DNA of 63,590 nucleotides from Verrucomicrobiia bacterium (GCA_011525695.1 WYBX01000053.1:1-63590), one strand, 5' to 3'. Positions 36,899 through 46,117 are shown, numbered from the stretch's first letter. Notes: generated from the sequence alone by a model not told the origin. A program made the numbers and translations.

Positions 36899-36930
36899 TC
36901 AACCGCGAATGAACGCCAATGCACGCGAAT
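36899..36930. repeat. Short repeat of the ATTCGCG / CATTGGCGT family, copy 3 (inverted)
   Basis: TCAACCGCGAATGAACGCCA followed by ATGCACGCGAATG, the reverse of the copies at 15464 and 21024. With copy 4 at 37017 it brackets an 86-base segment between queG and aroK. Confidence 0.6.
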
Positions 36931-37016
36931 GCAGCGGACGCCGATTGGGAGCATGGAAACGGCGACCTGCGCGGTGACCATGGCCAGCAAAGGGGGACCG
37001 TCTGCCGTCCGCTCTG

Positions 37017-37050
37017 GAATTGGCGTCCATTGGCGTTTATTCGCGGTTTT
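37017..37050. repeat. Short repeat of the ATTCGCG / CATTGGCGT family, copy 4, overlapping the aroK stop
   Basis: GGAATTGGCGTCCATTGGCG followed by TTTATTCGCGGTTTT. It faces copy 3. On the minus strand the repeat supplies the last four codons (KNRE) and the TAA stop of aroK. Confidence 0.6.
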
Positions 37051-37585
37051 TCCGGGCGAAATCCGCCGCATCGCGCCGCCACGTGCGGATGACGTGGCCG
37101 GTGATGTCATGCAGCGGCCGGCCGTCGGTGAGGATCACGGTGCCCGACTGCTTGTAGATCGGTTCCCGGATCGCGTACAGGGCGCGGATCCGTTCCTCGG
37201 GATTTTCGACCGCGAGCAGCGGCCGGTTGCGGTGGCGGGCGGTGCGGGCGAGGATCGTCTCGATCGAGGCGTGGAGGCAGATCACGATACCCTTTTGCTT
37301 CAGGAGATCGAGCATGCCGGGCTGCGTGACGAGCCCGCCGCCGCAGGAAACGACGGTGCGTTCGGCGGGATGGCCGCCCGTGATGAATTCCCGCTCCATG
37401 CCGCGAAACGCCGGCTCGCCCTCCGCCGCGAAGATCTCGGGAATCGATTTTCCCCGCAGCCGCTCGATCTCATGGTCGCTGTCGAGCAGTACAAAGCCGA
37501 GCCGGAGCGCGACGGCCCGACCGATCGTGGTCTTGCCGGTGCCCATGAAGCCGACCAGGTAGAGGTTGACGTCCGCTGCGTTCAT
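37037..37585 (-). CDS. aroK: Shikimate kinase
   Basis: A 182-residue P-loop kinase: LVGFMGTGKTTIGR (Walker A), LLDSDHEIE for magnesium and shikimate binding, VVSCGGGLV, and the adenine-loop region ARTARHRNRPLL. It phosphorylates shikimate toward chorismate. The ATG at 37585 gives the family length. The last four codons and the stop lie in a short dispersed repeat. The gene is divergent from the threonine aldolase gene, 53 bases away. Confidence 0.96.
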   Translation of the reverse strand: MNAADVNLYLVGFMGTGKTTIGRAVALRLGFVLLDSDHEIERLRGKSIPEIFAAEGEPAFRGMEREFITGGHPAERTVVSCGGGLVTQPGMLDLLKQKGIVICLHASIETILARTARHRNRPLLAVENPEERIRALYAIREPIYKQSGTVILTDGRPLHDITGHVIRTWRRDAADFARKNRE

Positions 37586-37638
37586 CGCGTGCGCTTTCAC
37601 GCAACCGGGCGCGACCGCCGTTGCCAAACACCAAAACG

Positions 37639-38709
37639 ATGGGAAACATGATCCAGCGCCAATTCCAGTTCGCCCTGGCGAGCGACAACACCGCCGGGAT
37701 TTGTCCCGAGGCGATGGCCGCGCTGGTCGAGGCCAATGCCGGCAACGCGCCCGGGTACGGGGATGACGACCGGACCGCGGCGGCCAAGGCGTGCTTCCGC
37801 GAGATCTTCGAGACGGAGTGCGAGGTCTTCTTCGTGTTCAACGGGACGGCGGCGAATGCCCTCGTGCTCGCCGCGCTTTGCCGGCGCCATCACGCAATCG
37901 TGTGTCATGCGCTGTCGCATGTGGACACCGACGAGTGCGGTGCGCCCGAGTTCTTCACGGGTGGCAGCAAGGTCCTGCCGGTGGATGCGCCGCAGGCGAA
38001 GCTGCGGCCTGCCGATCTCGAACCCGTGCTCCGGCGCGGGCATGGGGTGCATTTCCCGAAGCTGCGCGCGATCTCGCTGACGCAGGCCACGGAACTCGGG
38101 ACAGTCTACCAACCGGACGAGGTGGCGGCGATCGGCGAGTTCGCGCAGGCCCGCGGACTCGCGGTGCAGATGGATGGCGCACGCTTCGCGAATGCCGCCG
38201 CCGCGCTGGCGGAGCGGGGGTTCTCGCCGGCGGACCTGACCTGGCGGGCCGGGCTGGATGTGCTTTGCTTCGGCGGCACCAAGAATGGACTGCTCACGAC
38301 CGAGGCGGTGGTTTTCTTCAACCGGGAGCTGGCACATGAGTTCGACTATCGGGTGAAGCAATCCGGCCAGCTGGCGTCGAAGCTGCGATTTGCGAGTGCC
38401 CAATGGGCGGCGGTGCTGCGCGACGGGGCCTGGCTCCGGCATGCCGCGCACGCGAACCGGCAGGCGGCGGCGCTGGCCGCGGGATTGCGTAAACTCGGTC
38501 TTTCGCTGGTCGCGCCGGTGGAGGCGAACGGGGTTTTCGTCGAGCTGCCTCCGGCCCTGGCCGCAGCCCTGGAGGCGCGCGGCTGGCACTTCTACCGGTT
38601 TGTCGGCGAGCACGGCTACCGCCTGATGTGCTCCTGGTCGACCAGCGACGCAGCAGTCGCGACCTTCCTGGCCGATGTGCGCGAATTGATGGGCACGCCA
38701 AACCGGTAG
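37639..38709 (+). CDS. Low-specificity threonine aldolase
   Basis: A protein of about 356 residues of the beta-eliminating lyase/threonine aldolase fold. It has ASDNTAGICPEAM, NAGYGDDD-like NAPGYGDDDRT, FNGTAANALVLAAL, QMDGARFANAAAAL and the PLP lysine in CFGGTKNGLL. It cleaves threonine/allo-threonine to glycine and acetaldehyde. ATGs at 37639 and 37648 and a TTG at 37621 are in frame; 37639 is used. glyA lies 7.5 kb further in the same direction but is not linked. Confidence 0.93.
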   Translation: MGNMIQRQFQFALASDNTAGICPEAMAALVEANAGNAPGYGDDDRTAAAKACFREIFETECEVFFVFNGTAANALVLAALCRRHHAIVCHALSHVDTDECGAPEFFTGGSKVLPVDAPQAKLRPADLEPVLRRGHGVHFPKLRAISLTQATELGTVYQPDEVAAIGEFAQARGLAVQMDGARFANAAAALAERGFSPADLTWRAGLDVLCFGGTKNGLLTTEAVVFFNRELAHEFDYRVKQSGQLASKLRFASAQWAAVLRDGAWLRHAAHANRQAAALAAGLRKLGLSLVAPVEANGVFVELPPALAAALEARGWHFYRFVGEHGYRLMCSWSTSDAAVATFLADVRELMGTPNR

Positions 38710-39014
38710 CGAGCACGACTGTCCGGCCGCAACGTTCCGAACCTCGTACATGGAGGGCCGTGCTCCGTCACGGCCATTGAGATCGATGAGCTCCGCAGGA
38801 CGTTTGTCACATTGGGTTTGTGGACGACGCGGAGCCGGTTCGACAGATGTCTCACGGCCCCGTCGAGGGGGTCGTCCCTCCACGAACGTTTTCTGAACGA
38901 GAAACGAGCATCGATGGATCAGAAATGGATTCCACCCGAGCCCTCGCTCGTCCGAGGGTCAGTTGAAGGGCCAAGGGTCGGGCGCGCAGGTTCCCCTGGT
39001 GCGCCCGGTAATGC
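38710..39014. other. 305-base gap with TGGAGGG-type short palindromes
   Basis: Between the convergent threonine aldolase and FKBP genes. It contains CATGGAGGGCCGTGCTCCGT then CACGGCC (38749-38775), and the facing CACGGCCCCGTCGAGGGGGT then CGTCCCTCCA (38853-38882). A related piece is at 10844-10868. I see no gene. Confidence 0.5.
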
Positions 39015-39800
39015 CTACTTCGCGGCCGGCTTGGCGGGTTGGGACGGTGCCGATTTGATTTCCAGCAGTTCCACCTCGAAGATGAGCGTGGAGCCGGGTG
39101 GGATGCCGGGCCGGCCGTCGTCGCCATAGGCGAGATGCGGCGGCACGTAGAGTTTGATCTTCCCGCCCTGCTTCACCTTCTGAATCCCCTCGGTCCAGCC
39201 GGGAATCACTTCCTTCAGCGCAAATTCCGCCGGTTCGCCACGCTGCACCGAACTGTCGAAGACGGAGCCATCGATCAATGTGCCTGTGTAATGGACCTTG
39301 ACGGTCTTGTCCTCGGTGGGCTGGGGGCCGGTCCCCTTTTGGAGAATCTCGTAGCGGAGCCCGGTGGGCGTTTCGATCACGGCCTTGTTTTCCTTCAGCT
39401 TGGTGAAGAAGGCGATGTTCTCGGCCATGTTGCGTTCCTTGAGCTTGCCGAGATACGCGTTCTGCTTCTTCTGCATGAACTCGTCCATCGCCGGCCCGAT
39501 CTTCTCGAGTTCGTAGGGCGAGTCCTTGCCGGCGGCAGCAGCCCTCAGACCCTTGATCAGCGACACGACCTCAGCCGGCGTGAAGGCGAGTTCGGTGAGC
39601 CCGACGCGTTTGCCCACGAACCACCCAAACTCCTCGATCAGCTGGGCGTCGGTGAACGCGGCCGCGGCGGGCGGGGTCGCATTCGCCGGCTGCGCGGGGG
39701 GATTGGCGGAGCCAGGGAGGTTGAGCTTGACCTCTTGGGCATGGACGGCGGCGAAGCCGGCGGACAGCAGCCCAAGGGCGAACAAGTGCTTCAGGTTCAT
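39015..39800 (-). CDS. Exported FKBP-type peptidyl-prolyl isomerase
   Basis: A 261-residue protein with a signal peptide (cleavage near VHA, residue 21). Residues about 40-150 match the N-terminal dimerisation domain of FkpA/Mip-type isomerases (DEFMQKKQNAYLGKLKE region). Residues about 165-252 are the FKBP domain (VKVHYTGTLIDGSVFDSS, VIPGWTEGIQ, IPPGSTLIFEVELL). It folds periplasmic or outer-membrane proteins. The ATG at 39800 is chosen for the signal peptide. It is divergent from the LOG-domain gene. Confidence 0.95.
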   Translation of the reverse strand: MNLKHLFALGLLSAGFAAVHAQEVKLNLPGSANPPAQPANATPPAAAAFTDAQLIEEFGWFVGKRVGLTELAFTPAEVVSLIKGLRAAAAGKDSPYELEKIGPAMDEFMQKKQNAYLGKLKERNMAENIAFFTKLKENKAVIETPTGLRYEILQKGTGPQPTEDKTVKVHYTGTLIDGSVFDSSVQRGEPAEFALKEVIPGWTEGIQKVKQGGKIKLYVPPHLAYGDDGRPGIPPGSTLIFEVELLEIKSAPSQPAKPAAK

Positions 39801-39949
39801 CGTGATTTTTGGACGGGATAAAGTAACGGGGGGCGCGGCATTGTGCCGTAAAAGTTTCCACCAGTGCCAGCGGGTCGCCCCGAAAGCAACCCCGATTACT
39901 CCCTCCTTGTATCGCCCGGTGGGATGGGGCATCACCTCACCCCCTTGCC

Positions 39950-41857
39950 ATGAATCCCGATCAATTCTGGACCAGCCAGGACGGCCAAATCCTCTCGGTT
40001 AAGCCCCGGGACGAACGTTCGGTCACGCTCCAGCTGGGGTTCTGGCCCCGGCATCCGGTCGAGTTCGAGTTTCTCAAGCAGCAGCTCGCGACGCTGAAGT
40101 TTTCCGAGCGCAGCTCATTGGCGCGGATTGGCATCGAGATGGCTGTCCAGGGCGGGCCGCAGGTGGAGGGCAACCGGCTCGAGCTGGAGGTCGAAGCCTT
40201 CATCTTCGACGCAAGCTTTCCCAACGCTCCCTATTGGCGGAAGCTGATGCGGGTGGGTTCGCCCGTGGGCCGGCTCTACCATGCGCCGGCGGCGGCCAAG
40301 CTCTCGACCGGTGAGATCTGGGAGGCCTTGCAGTCGAACCGGATCAAGCTGCCGAACACGATCAGCATCGACCGGCTTGGCCGCGTGTTTCTGACCCCGC
40401 ACCAGCTCAGCTACACGCTGTCGCCGCGGTTGACCCGGGCGGACTTCGAGCGCGTCCTGGCCGGCAATGCCGGGCGCAACTTCCTCGATCGCGTGCAGGT
40501 GCGGCATGAGGCGGCGCCGCTCACCATCCCGCCTCGCTCCGGCATCCTCACCAGCTGCTCGATGTACCTGAAGGAACACTTCGTCGTGCTGAACCAGGGC
40601 GAGGGCAACTTCGGCATCCACACCAGCGCGGTGCTGCTCGATCCGATCAAGACCTTCGGCACGAACATCATGCTGGAAATCTACAACCAGGGCGACGAGC
40701 CGGTCGTGAACCCGGTCGTGTCGGTCGACGTTTTCCAGGCCCCGGAGGCGAGCGATCCGGAATTCAAGGCGCTCAGCAAGCGGCGCACCCGGCTGCTGGC
40801 GACTGCCACCGAACTTTACAAATGCCTGGACGAGAATCCGCCCCGGGAGGGTGGGGAGGCCCGGCCGCGCACGCGGATCACCGTCCGCGGCGAGAGTGCG
40901 ACTACGGAGAACCATGCACTCTTTGTGCGCGGCGGTGACGACCTGAGGCGGCTGATCGGCGAAGGGATTGGGCCTTGCGGCCACCGCACCATGATCCAGG
41001 CGCTCGACGCGGCGGCCGACAACGCCGACACGCTGGTGCTGGACTACTTCCCATCGCTGCTCGAGCAGATCGAGCTGATCGCGCGGATGAACGAGCTGAA
41101 GCTGAAGCGAATCGTCTTTCGCAAGGCTTCACGCACCCACGGCTACTTCCTCTCCAGCACCGCCCACGGGCGGCTCGACACCTTCGATGCAATCGGGCTC
41201 CAGGTGTACTGGTACGACGAGCTCACGAAGGATCTCTACCTGCACACGTACAAGAAGGAGCACGGATTCTTCGTGCGCGAGGAGATAGCCCGGAAGTTCC
41301 AGGAGGCGACCATCCTGGCCTTCTACGGCTCGGCCATCGGGCTGGAGGCGGACGACACGGAGCGGATCTCCCTGCTGGTCGACAAGCTCACGACCTTCAT
41401 CGGGACCAATCTCGGGGTGCTCACCGGCGGGGGCGGCGGTGTGATGCGGCTGGCCACGGATCAGGCGCGCAGCAAGGGCGCGCTCACCGGCGCCTGCTTC
41501 CTCGAACTGGAGGCGCAGCCGCCGGAGCTCGGGGTCGACTTCTTCAATACATTCCAGGAGTCGTCGCGGCACTTCCGGCAGAAATGGTTCGAGGCGGCCG
41601 ATTTTTGCATCTTCAACGTGGGCGGGGTCGGCACCCTCGAGGAGGTCGGGATCGAGATGTGCAACCTGAAGCTGGGGATTCGGCCGCGCGTGCCGTATGT
41701 CTTCTTCAACGCGAAATTCTGGGGCGATCTCCGCCGGCAGCTGCGGACCATGATCCAGACCCGGCGGGCACCGGCCTGGATGTCGGATTATATCCTGTTC
41801 ACGGACGATCCCGACGAGGTGGTGGCCTTCTACCGCCGGAAATTGCAGGTGCTGTGA
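39950..41857 (+). CDS. Large protein with C-terminal LOG-like (lysine-decarboxylase-like) domain
   Basis: A 635-residue protein. The last third carries LOG-family signatures: FYGSAIGLE, LTGGGGGVMRLATDQARSKG (about 490) and VGGVGTLEEVG (about 557), equivalent to the GGGxxGLMG and PGGxGTxxE motifs of cytokinin-type nucleoside-5'-monophosphate phosphoribohydrolases. The first 400 residues match nothing I recognise; they include IPPRSGILTSCSMYLKEHF and a second possible Rossmann-like unit (ADTLVLDYFPSLLEQIELIA). LOG proteins are normally about 200 residues and single-domain. The catalytic arginine/glutamate positions look conserved but the exact reaction is not predictable. Confidence 0.85.
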   Translation: MNPDQFWTSQDGQILSVKPRDERSVTLQLGFWPRHPVEFEFLKQQLATLKFSERSSLARIGIEMAVQGGPQVEGNRLELEVEAFIFDASFPNAPYWRKLMRVGSPVGRLYHAPAAAKLSTGEIWEALQSNRIKLPNTISIDRLGRVFLTPHQLSYTLSPRLTRADFERVLAGNAGRNFLDRVQVRHEAAPLTIPPRSGILTSCSMYLKEHFVVLNQGEGNFGIHTSAVLLDPIKTFGTNIMLEIYNQGDEPVVNPVVSVDVFQAPEASDPEFKALSKRRTRLLATATELYKCLDENPPREGGEARPRTRITVRGESATTENHALFVRGGDDLRRLIGEGIGPCGHRTMIQALDAAADNADTLVLDYFPSLLEQIELIARMNELKLKRIVFRKASRTHGYFLSSTAHGRLDTFDAIGLQVYWYDELTKDLYLHTYKKEHGFFVREEIARKFQEATILAFYGSAIGLEADDTERISLLVDKLTTFIGTNLGVLTGGGGGVMRLATDQARSKGALTGACFLELEAQPPELGVDFFNTFQESSRHFRQKWFEAADFCIFNVGGVGTLEEVGIEMCNLKLGIRPRVPYVFFNAKFWGDLRRQLRTMIQTRRAPAWMSDYILFTDDPDEVVAFYRRKLQVL

Positions 41858-41977
41858 AGGCGCGCGGCTGGCCGCCGGGTGCCCGGTGCCGGCCCGACGT
41901 GATGGTGCGTCTGGCCGCCGGCGGGAAAAGGGCCGGTAACTGCTGGATGGCGGCGGGCGAGAGTCCCTCAGGTTCCC

Positions 41978-42017
41978 GAGCCAGATCGATGTCGTGATCA
42001 CGACATCGATCTGGCTC
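41978..42017. repeat. 40-bp perfect palindrome (P2)
   Basis: All 40 bases are self-complementary around TGATCA, without a spacer. The arms are GAGCCAGATCGATGTCG. The inner TCGATGTCG is shared with the palindrome that begins 45 bases later. Confidence 0.95.
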
Positions 42018-42061
42018 CGGCCCTTTCGAGCCGGGCGGCGGCAGGGGCCCGCTGGCAGGCA

Positions 42062-42097
42062 TGCGATTCGATGTCGCAGCTGCGACATCGAATCGCA
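42062..42097. repeat. 36-bp perfect palindrome (P3)
   Basis: All 36 bases are self-complementary around CGCAGCTGCG. The arm TGCGATTCGATGTCG differs from P1 (7932) at one position, C to G, and the opposite arm carries the matching change. It ends 31 bases before the purD start. Confidence 0.95.
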
Positions 42098-42128
42098 CGG
42101 AGGCCTTGCCAGGACGCGGCGGGTCTGA

Positions 42129-43433
42129 GTGTTTCGGCGCGTGGCCAATTCCGCTCTTCCGCAATCCATCCTCGTTGTTGGCTCCGGCGGCCGCGAACAC
42201 GCGCTGGTGCGGGCCGTCGCGGCTTCTCCCGGCCGGCCGCGCGTCCTCTGCGCCCCCGGCAATGCGGGCATCGCGGACGACGCGGCCTGCCTGCCGGTCG
42301 CGGCCGACGATGTGGCCGGGATGGTGGCCCTGGCCCGGCGCGAGCACATCGAGTTCGTGATTGTCGGCCCCGAAGTGCCATTGTCGCTCGGTCTCGCGGA
42401 TCGGCTGCGGGAAGCGGGAATCCCGGTTTACGGTCCCGGGGCTGACGGGGCGCGGCTGGAAGCCTCGAAGATTTTTGCGAAAAAACTCCTGCTCAAGCAC
42501 CGGATTCCCACGGCCGCCGCGGACTTCTTCGATGCGGTAACGCCCGCGCTCGACTACCTGAGCACCCGCTCGCTACCGATCGTGATCAAGGCCGATGGGT
42601 TGGCGGCGGGCAAGGGGGTGATCGTCGCGACGACCCGGGACGAGGCCGAGGCCGCGGTCCGCAGCATGATCGAGGGCGGGAAGTTCGGCGCGAGCGGCCG
42701 GCAGATCCTGATCGAGGACTGCCTGTTCGGCGAGGAGACGTCGATTCTGGTCGTGGTGTCGGGCCGCGATTACGTCATCCTTCCCACGTCCCAGGACCAC
42801 AAGCGGATCGGCGAGGACGACACCGGCCCGAACACCGGCGGCATGGGCACGTACTCGCCGGCCGAGGTCGTCACGCCGGCCCTGCTCGAACGGATCGACC
42901 GCGAGATCGTCGGACCTTCGGTGCAGGCGATTGCCAGCGAGGGGATCGATTATCGTGGCACGCTCTTCATCGGGCTCATGCTCACTGCCGGGGGACCGAT
43001 CGTGATCGAGTACAACGCCCGGTTCGGCGACCCCGAGACTCAGGTGGTGCTGCCGCGGATTGAAAACGACGTGCTGGAGCTGTTGTGGCGTGCGGCCCGC
43101 GGTGCACTGGCCGGAACGGTGCTGGGCACCCGCAGCGAGCATGCAATGTGTGTCGTGGTGGCCGCGAAGGGCTATCCGGAGGCGTATGCAAAAGGCGATG
43201 TCATCCGGCTGCCCGCGAAATTGCCACCGGGCGTAGCGATCTACCATGCGGGCACGGCCAGGAATGCGGCGGGTGATTACGTCATGAACGGCGGCCGGGT
43301 GCTGGGAGTCACTGCGCTGGCCGCCGGCCTGCGGGAGGCCGCAGCCACGGCCTACGCAGTCTGCGACGCGATCGAATGTCCCGCCAAGGTCTATCGCCGC
43401 GACATTGGAGCCCGGCAGCTCCGGCGACTTTGA
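42129..43433 (+). CDS. purD: Phosphoribosylamine-glycine ligase (GAR synthetase)
   Basis: A protein of about 434 residues with ILVVGSGGREHALV at the N-terminus, an ATP-grasp core (IVIKADGLAAGKGVIVA, LIEDCLFGEETS, SQDHKRIGEDDTGPNTGGMG) and EYNARFGDPETQ for metal binding. It performs the second step of purine synthesis. The frame opens at a GTG (42129); a GTG at 42141 is also possible. Two long palindromes lie in the 271-base gap before it. A small exported protein gene follows by 2 bases. Confidence 0.96.
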   Translation: MFRRVANSALPQSILVVGSGGREHALVRAVAASPGRPRVLCAPGNAGIADDAACLPVAADDVAGMVALARREHIEFVIVGPEVPLSLGLADRLREAGIPVYGPGADGARLEASKIFAKKLLLKHRIPTAAADFFDAVTPALDYLSTRSLPIVIKADGLAAGKGVIVATTRDEAEAAVRSMIEGGKFGASGRQILIEDCLFGEETSILVVVSGRDYVILPTSQDHKRIGEDDTGPNTGGMGTYSPAEVVTPALLERIDREIVGPSVQAIASEGIDYRGTLFIGLMLTAGGPIVIEYNARFGDPETQVVLPRIENDVLELLWRAARGALAGTVLGTRSEHAMCVVVAAKGYPEAYAKGDVIRLPAKLPPGVAIYHAGTARNAAGDYVMNGGRVLGVTALAAGLREAAATAYAVCDAIECPAKVYRRDIGARQLRRL

Positions 43434-43435
43434 TC

Positions 43436-44083
43436 ATGCCCGCGTTCAAAAGTTTGATTCCATGCCGGGGGATCCTCGGGCTGCTGCTGTCAATTGCCTC
43501 GATTCAGGCGGCGGCGCTGGAGCGCGATCTGGAAGATCGGTTGCGCTACCATCGGGTGCACGAATTGCCGGCCGACCTGCCTGCCGCGGATTCAGCCCGC
43601 CAGCGGCCCTGGGTGCTGGATCTTCGTTTTGTCGCCGCTGACGCAGCGGAGTCAGCCGCGGTCCAGCGTTGGCTGCAGGCCGGCGCCGGCCCGCGGAACC
43701 CGGTATTTGTGCTGGTGAACCGCGAAACCTCGGGCGACCTGCTGCGCATTCTCAACGAACTCGTCGGGACGCCGGGTCTCCTGACGCTTGGGGTTCCCGT
43801 GCCGCTGTTCCAGCCGGATATCGTGGTGCAGCAACGGGCCGAGGACGAGCGGCGGGCCTACGATGCGATCGCGAATGGCGCACCGCTGACGGCGGTCCTG
43901 AGGGAGAATCCGGAAAAGGAGCGCAACGACGAGGCCAGCCTGTCGCGCGACCGGCTCGCCGCGGCCACGGCGGATCTCAGCGGGGAGCAGGGCGGGACGA
44001 AACCCGATCGGCCGCCCGTCGACCTCGCCCTGCAGCGGGCCGTGCACCTGTACCGCTCGCTGCTCGCACTGAAGAAGATCTAA
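43436..44083 (+). CDS. Exported protein of unknown function in the purD transcript
   Basis: A 215-residue protein with a signal peptide (hydrophobic ILGLLLSIASIQAA, cleavage near residue 25). The mature part has PWVLDLRFVAADAAESAAVQ, VFVLVNRETSGDLLRILNEL, and a charged stretch (LRENPEKERNDEASLSRDRL). The middle hints at an alpha/beta fold. I do not recognise a family. The start is 2 bases after the purD stop, so it is probably co-transcribed, without a functional link that I can see. Confidence 0.75.
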   Translation: MPAFKSLIPCRGILGLLLSIASIQAAALERDLEDRLRYHRVHELPADLPAADSARQRPWVLDLRFVAADAAESAAVQRWLQAGAGPRNPVFVLVNRETSGDLLRILNELVGTPGLLTLGVPVPLFQPDIVVQQRAEDERRAYDAIANGAPLTAVLRENPEKERNDEASLSRDRLAAATADLSGEQGGTKPDRPPVDLALQRAVHLYRSLLALKKI

Positions 44084-44127
44084 GCCGCCTGTCCCGTTTC
44101 GCGACGGGCCGGGGATCCGGCAATGGA

Positions 44128-45447
44128 TCAGAGCAGCGAGGTGAGATCGGCCACAAACAACTGCCGCCTGCCCGCCGGTGCTCCCTGGAAACAGATCCGC
44201 TTGAAAGCACGATCCCACGTGGGATGCCCGTCGAGCCGCAGTTCATCGTAGCGACCCAGCTGTTCCGACACTGGCTTCGTTGGCATCACGCACAGCGCCT
44301 TTTCCACCTGATTGACGATATCGATCAGGCGAATCCGGACCACCGGGTCGGGGTCAAGATACATGGCATCGGTGACGATGTACCGCTCGGACGGTTCAAT
44401 TGTGGGATGCCCGCCACCATCGATCGTGTGGCTGAGGATCTCCGGTTTTCCGCCGTCGATGGGCACCTTGCACAGCCGGGACGGGCCTCCATCGGGATTC
44501 AGGTTTCTCAGCAGGTGCTTGCCGTCGGGATGCCAGTTGGGGTGTCCACCGCCGTGGCCCCAGATCGGTTCGCTGAAGGTCCGCATGATGTCGGTTCCAT
44601 CAACGTCATAGGTGAAGACATTGACATTCCGTTCGCCGGAACCGTCCGGAAACTGGCAGCGCAGGACCTGCATGATGCGGGTACCCTGGAGATTGTATTT
44701 CGAATGCCAGAAGTAGAACGTGCCATCGTTCCTCGGGGGCGGCACCGGAATCTTCTCGGCCACCTGGCGGAGGCTGACGAGCAGTGATTTCCGGCCGGAG
44801 CGGACGTCGGTCTTCCAGATGCCCTCGTTGTCGGCGGCGCCCTGCGGCAGCGTGGGCGGGTGGTCGTAATCCTTCGCCACGACGCCATATCCCCGTTGGG
44901 TGATGTCCATCAACTCCAGGGGAAAGCCGATCACGGACTTTCCGTCGGGCGAAATATGATACATCGGTCCGTCGAGCGCGCGTGCCGTCCGCGCGTCCCG
45001 ATCGATTTCCACCCCGACCGCCCGGCCGTCGACCACGTCGTTCGTGACGATGTGCCGGTCGGTTGCGCCCCATTGGGCCAGCGTCCCGGTCTGGTGTCCC
45101 CACGACCGGGTGGTGTAGATCGTCTCGATCGTGCGTTCCTCCAGGTCGATCACGCACACGTCGGCAGTGTCACCGAACCGTGGAACATGATCCTCGTAGG
45201 GCAGCCGGCTGACCACGAGATACCGTCCCGACGGGCTGAAGGGGCAGACATCGTAGTAGGTGTGGACGTAGAAGCCGTCGTCGGGCGTCACCCGGGTCAC
45301 CGGGACCAGCGACTTTGCCGGATTGTACGGTTCAAAGCGGACGGACCGCTTCCGCGACGGAGGGAGCTTGGACGCCCACATTCCCGGTGCCACGAGGGCA
45401 AAAATCAGTCCCGCGGAGGAGTGTTTGATGAAATTTCGTCTCTTCAT
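44128..45447 (-). CDS. Tat-exported beta-propeller-like protein
   Basis: A 439-residue protein. The N-terminus MKRRNFIKHSSAGLIFALVA is a twin-arginine signal. The mature part repeats short blades ending in propeller-like segments (VCPFSPSGRYLVVSRLP, HISPDGKSVIGFPL, NWHPDGKHLLRNLNPDGG, HPTWDRAFKRICFQG), as in PD40/TolB-like or oligogalacturonate-lyase-like proteins. Whether it is a lyase is not decided. Start at 45447 is set by the Tat signal. It is divergent from the phosphatase gene. Confidence 0.82.
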   Translation of the reverse strand: MKRRNFIKHSSAGLIFALVAPGMWASKLPPSRKRSVRFEPYNPAKSLVPVTRVTPDDGFYVHTYYDVCPFSPSGRYLVVSRLPYEDHVPRFGDTADVCVIDLEERTIETIYTTRSWGHQTGTLAQWGATDRHIVTNDVVDGRAVGVEIDRDARTARALDGPMYHISPDGKSVIGFPLELMDITQRGYGVVAKDYDHPPTLPQGAADNEGIWKTDVRSGRKSLLVSLRQVAEKIPVPPPRNDGTFYFWHSKYNLQGTRIMQVLRCQFPDGSGERNVNVFTYDVDGTDIMRTFSEPIWGHGGGHPNWHPDGKHLLRNLNPDGGPSRLCKVPIDGGKPEILSHTIDGGGHPTIEPSERYIVTDAMYLDPDPVVRIRLIDIVNQVEKALCVMPTKPVSEQLGRYDELRLDGHPTWDRAFKRICFQGAPAGRRQLFVADLTSLL

Positions 45448-45631
45448 GGTTCTGAGGGGTCGGCTTTCCCCGGTGGGATCCGGTCTGTAAGCGGAGGGAA
45501 CCGGACGGGTGCGGCAATCCAAAAAACGCGACCCGCGCGGGGCAGGTCTGCCCGGGTGCGTGACGGCAGCTGCCGCGAGCGGAATCCGGTTTTGCCTTTC
45601 GTGGAAAACCATGTCCTTTCGCTGCGCATCA

Positions 45632-46117
45632 ATGTCCGCTCCGGGGCCCATCGTCACCGTTTGCACCGCGAACATCTGCCGCAGCCCGATGGCGGCGGCA
45701 TTGCTGCAGCATGCCCTCGCCGCCCAGCCGGAGCCGCTGCGCTCGCTGCGGGTCGTGTCGGCTGGCGTGGCGGCGCGGGCGGGCGAGCCGGTGTCCGAGA
45801 ACTCGGTGATTGCACTGAAGAAGGTGGGCATCGACCTCTCGCAGCACCGGGCGCAGGCGCTGACCCAGCAGATGCTCGACGAGGCGTTCGTCGTCCTTTG
45901 CATGACGGAATCGCACCGGGCGCTGATCCATGTGCAGGCCGACCCGCCGCCAAAGCATCTCTTCCTCTTCCGTGAGTTCATGCCGGGGGCGGGCGAGAAG
46001 GAGATCGCCGATCCGTTTGGCGGCCCACTGAAGATCTACGAGGCGGCGCGGGACGAGATGGTCGAGTCGATTCCCTCGTTGATCGCGCACCTTAAGACAC
46101 TGGTGCCGGCGACCTGA
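45632..46117 (+). CDS. Low-molecular-weight protein-tyrosine phosphatase family
   Basis: A 161-residue protein with the phosphate loop [16 protein letters not shown] (C11, R17 from the ATG at 45632) and an acid-loop-like [15 protein letters not shown]. The class includes phosphatases of capsule kinases (Wzb/Etp), protein-arginine phosphatases and arsenate reductases. The length and DPFGG loop fit the YwlE/Etp group. An in-frame ATG at 45611 is an alternative start. It is 88 bases before glyA and may share its transcript. Confidence 0.92.
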   Translation: MSAPGPIVTVCTANICRSPMAAALLQHALAAQPEPLRSLRVVSAGVAARAGEPVSENSVIALKKVGIDLSQHRAQALTQQMLDEAFVVLCMTESHRALIHVQADPPPKHLFLFREFMPGAGEKEIADPFGGPLKIYEAARDEMVESIPSLIAHLKTLVPAT

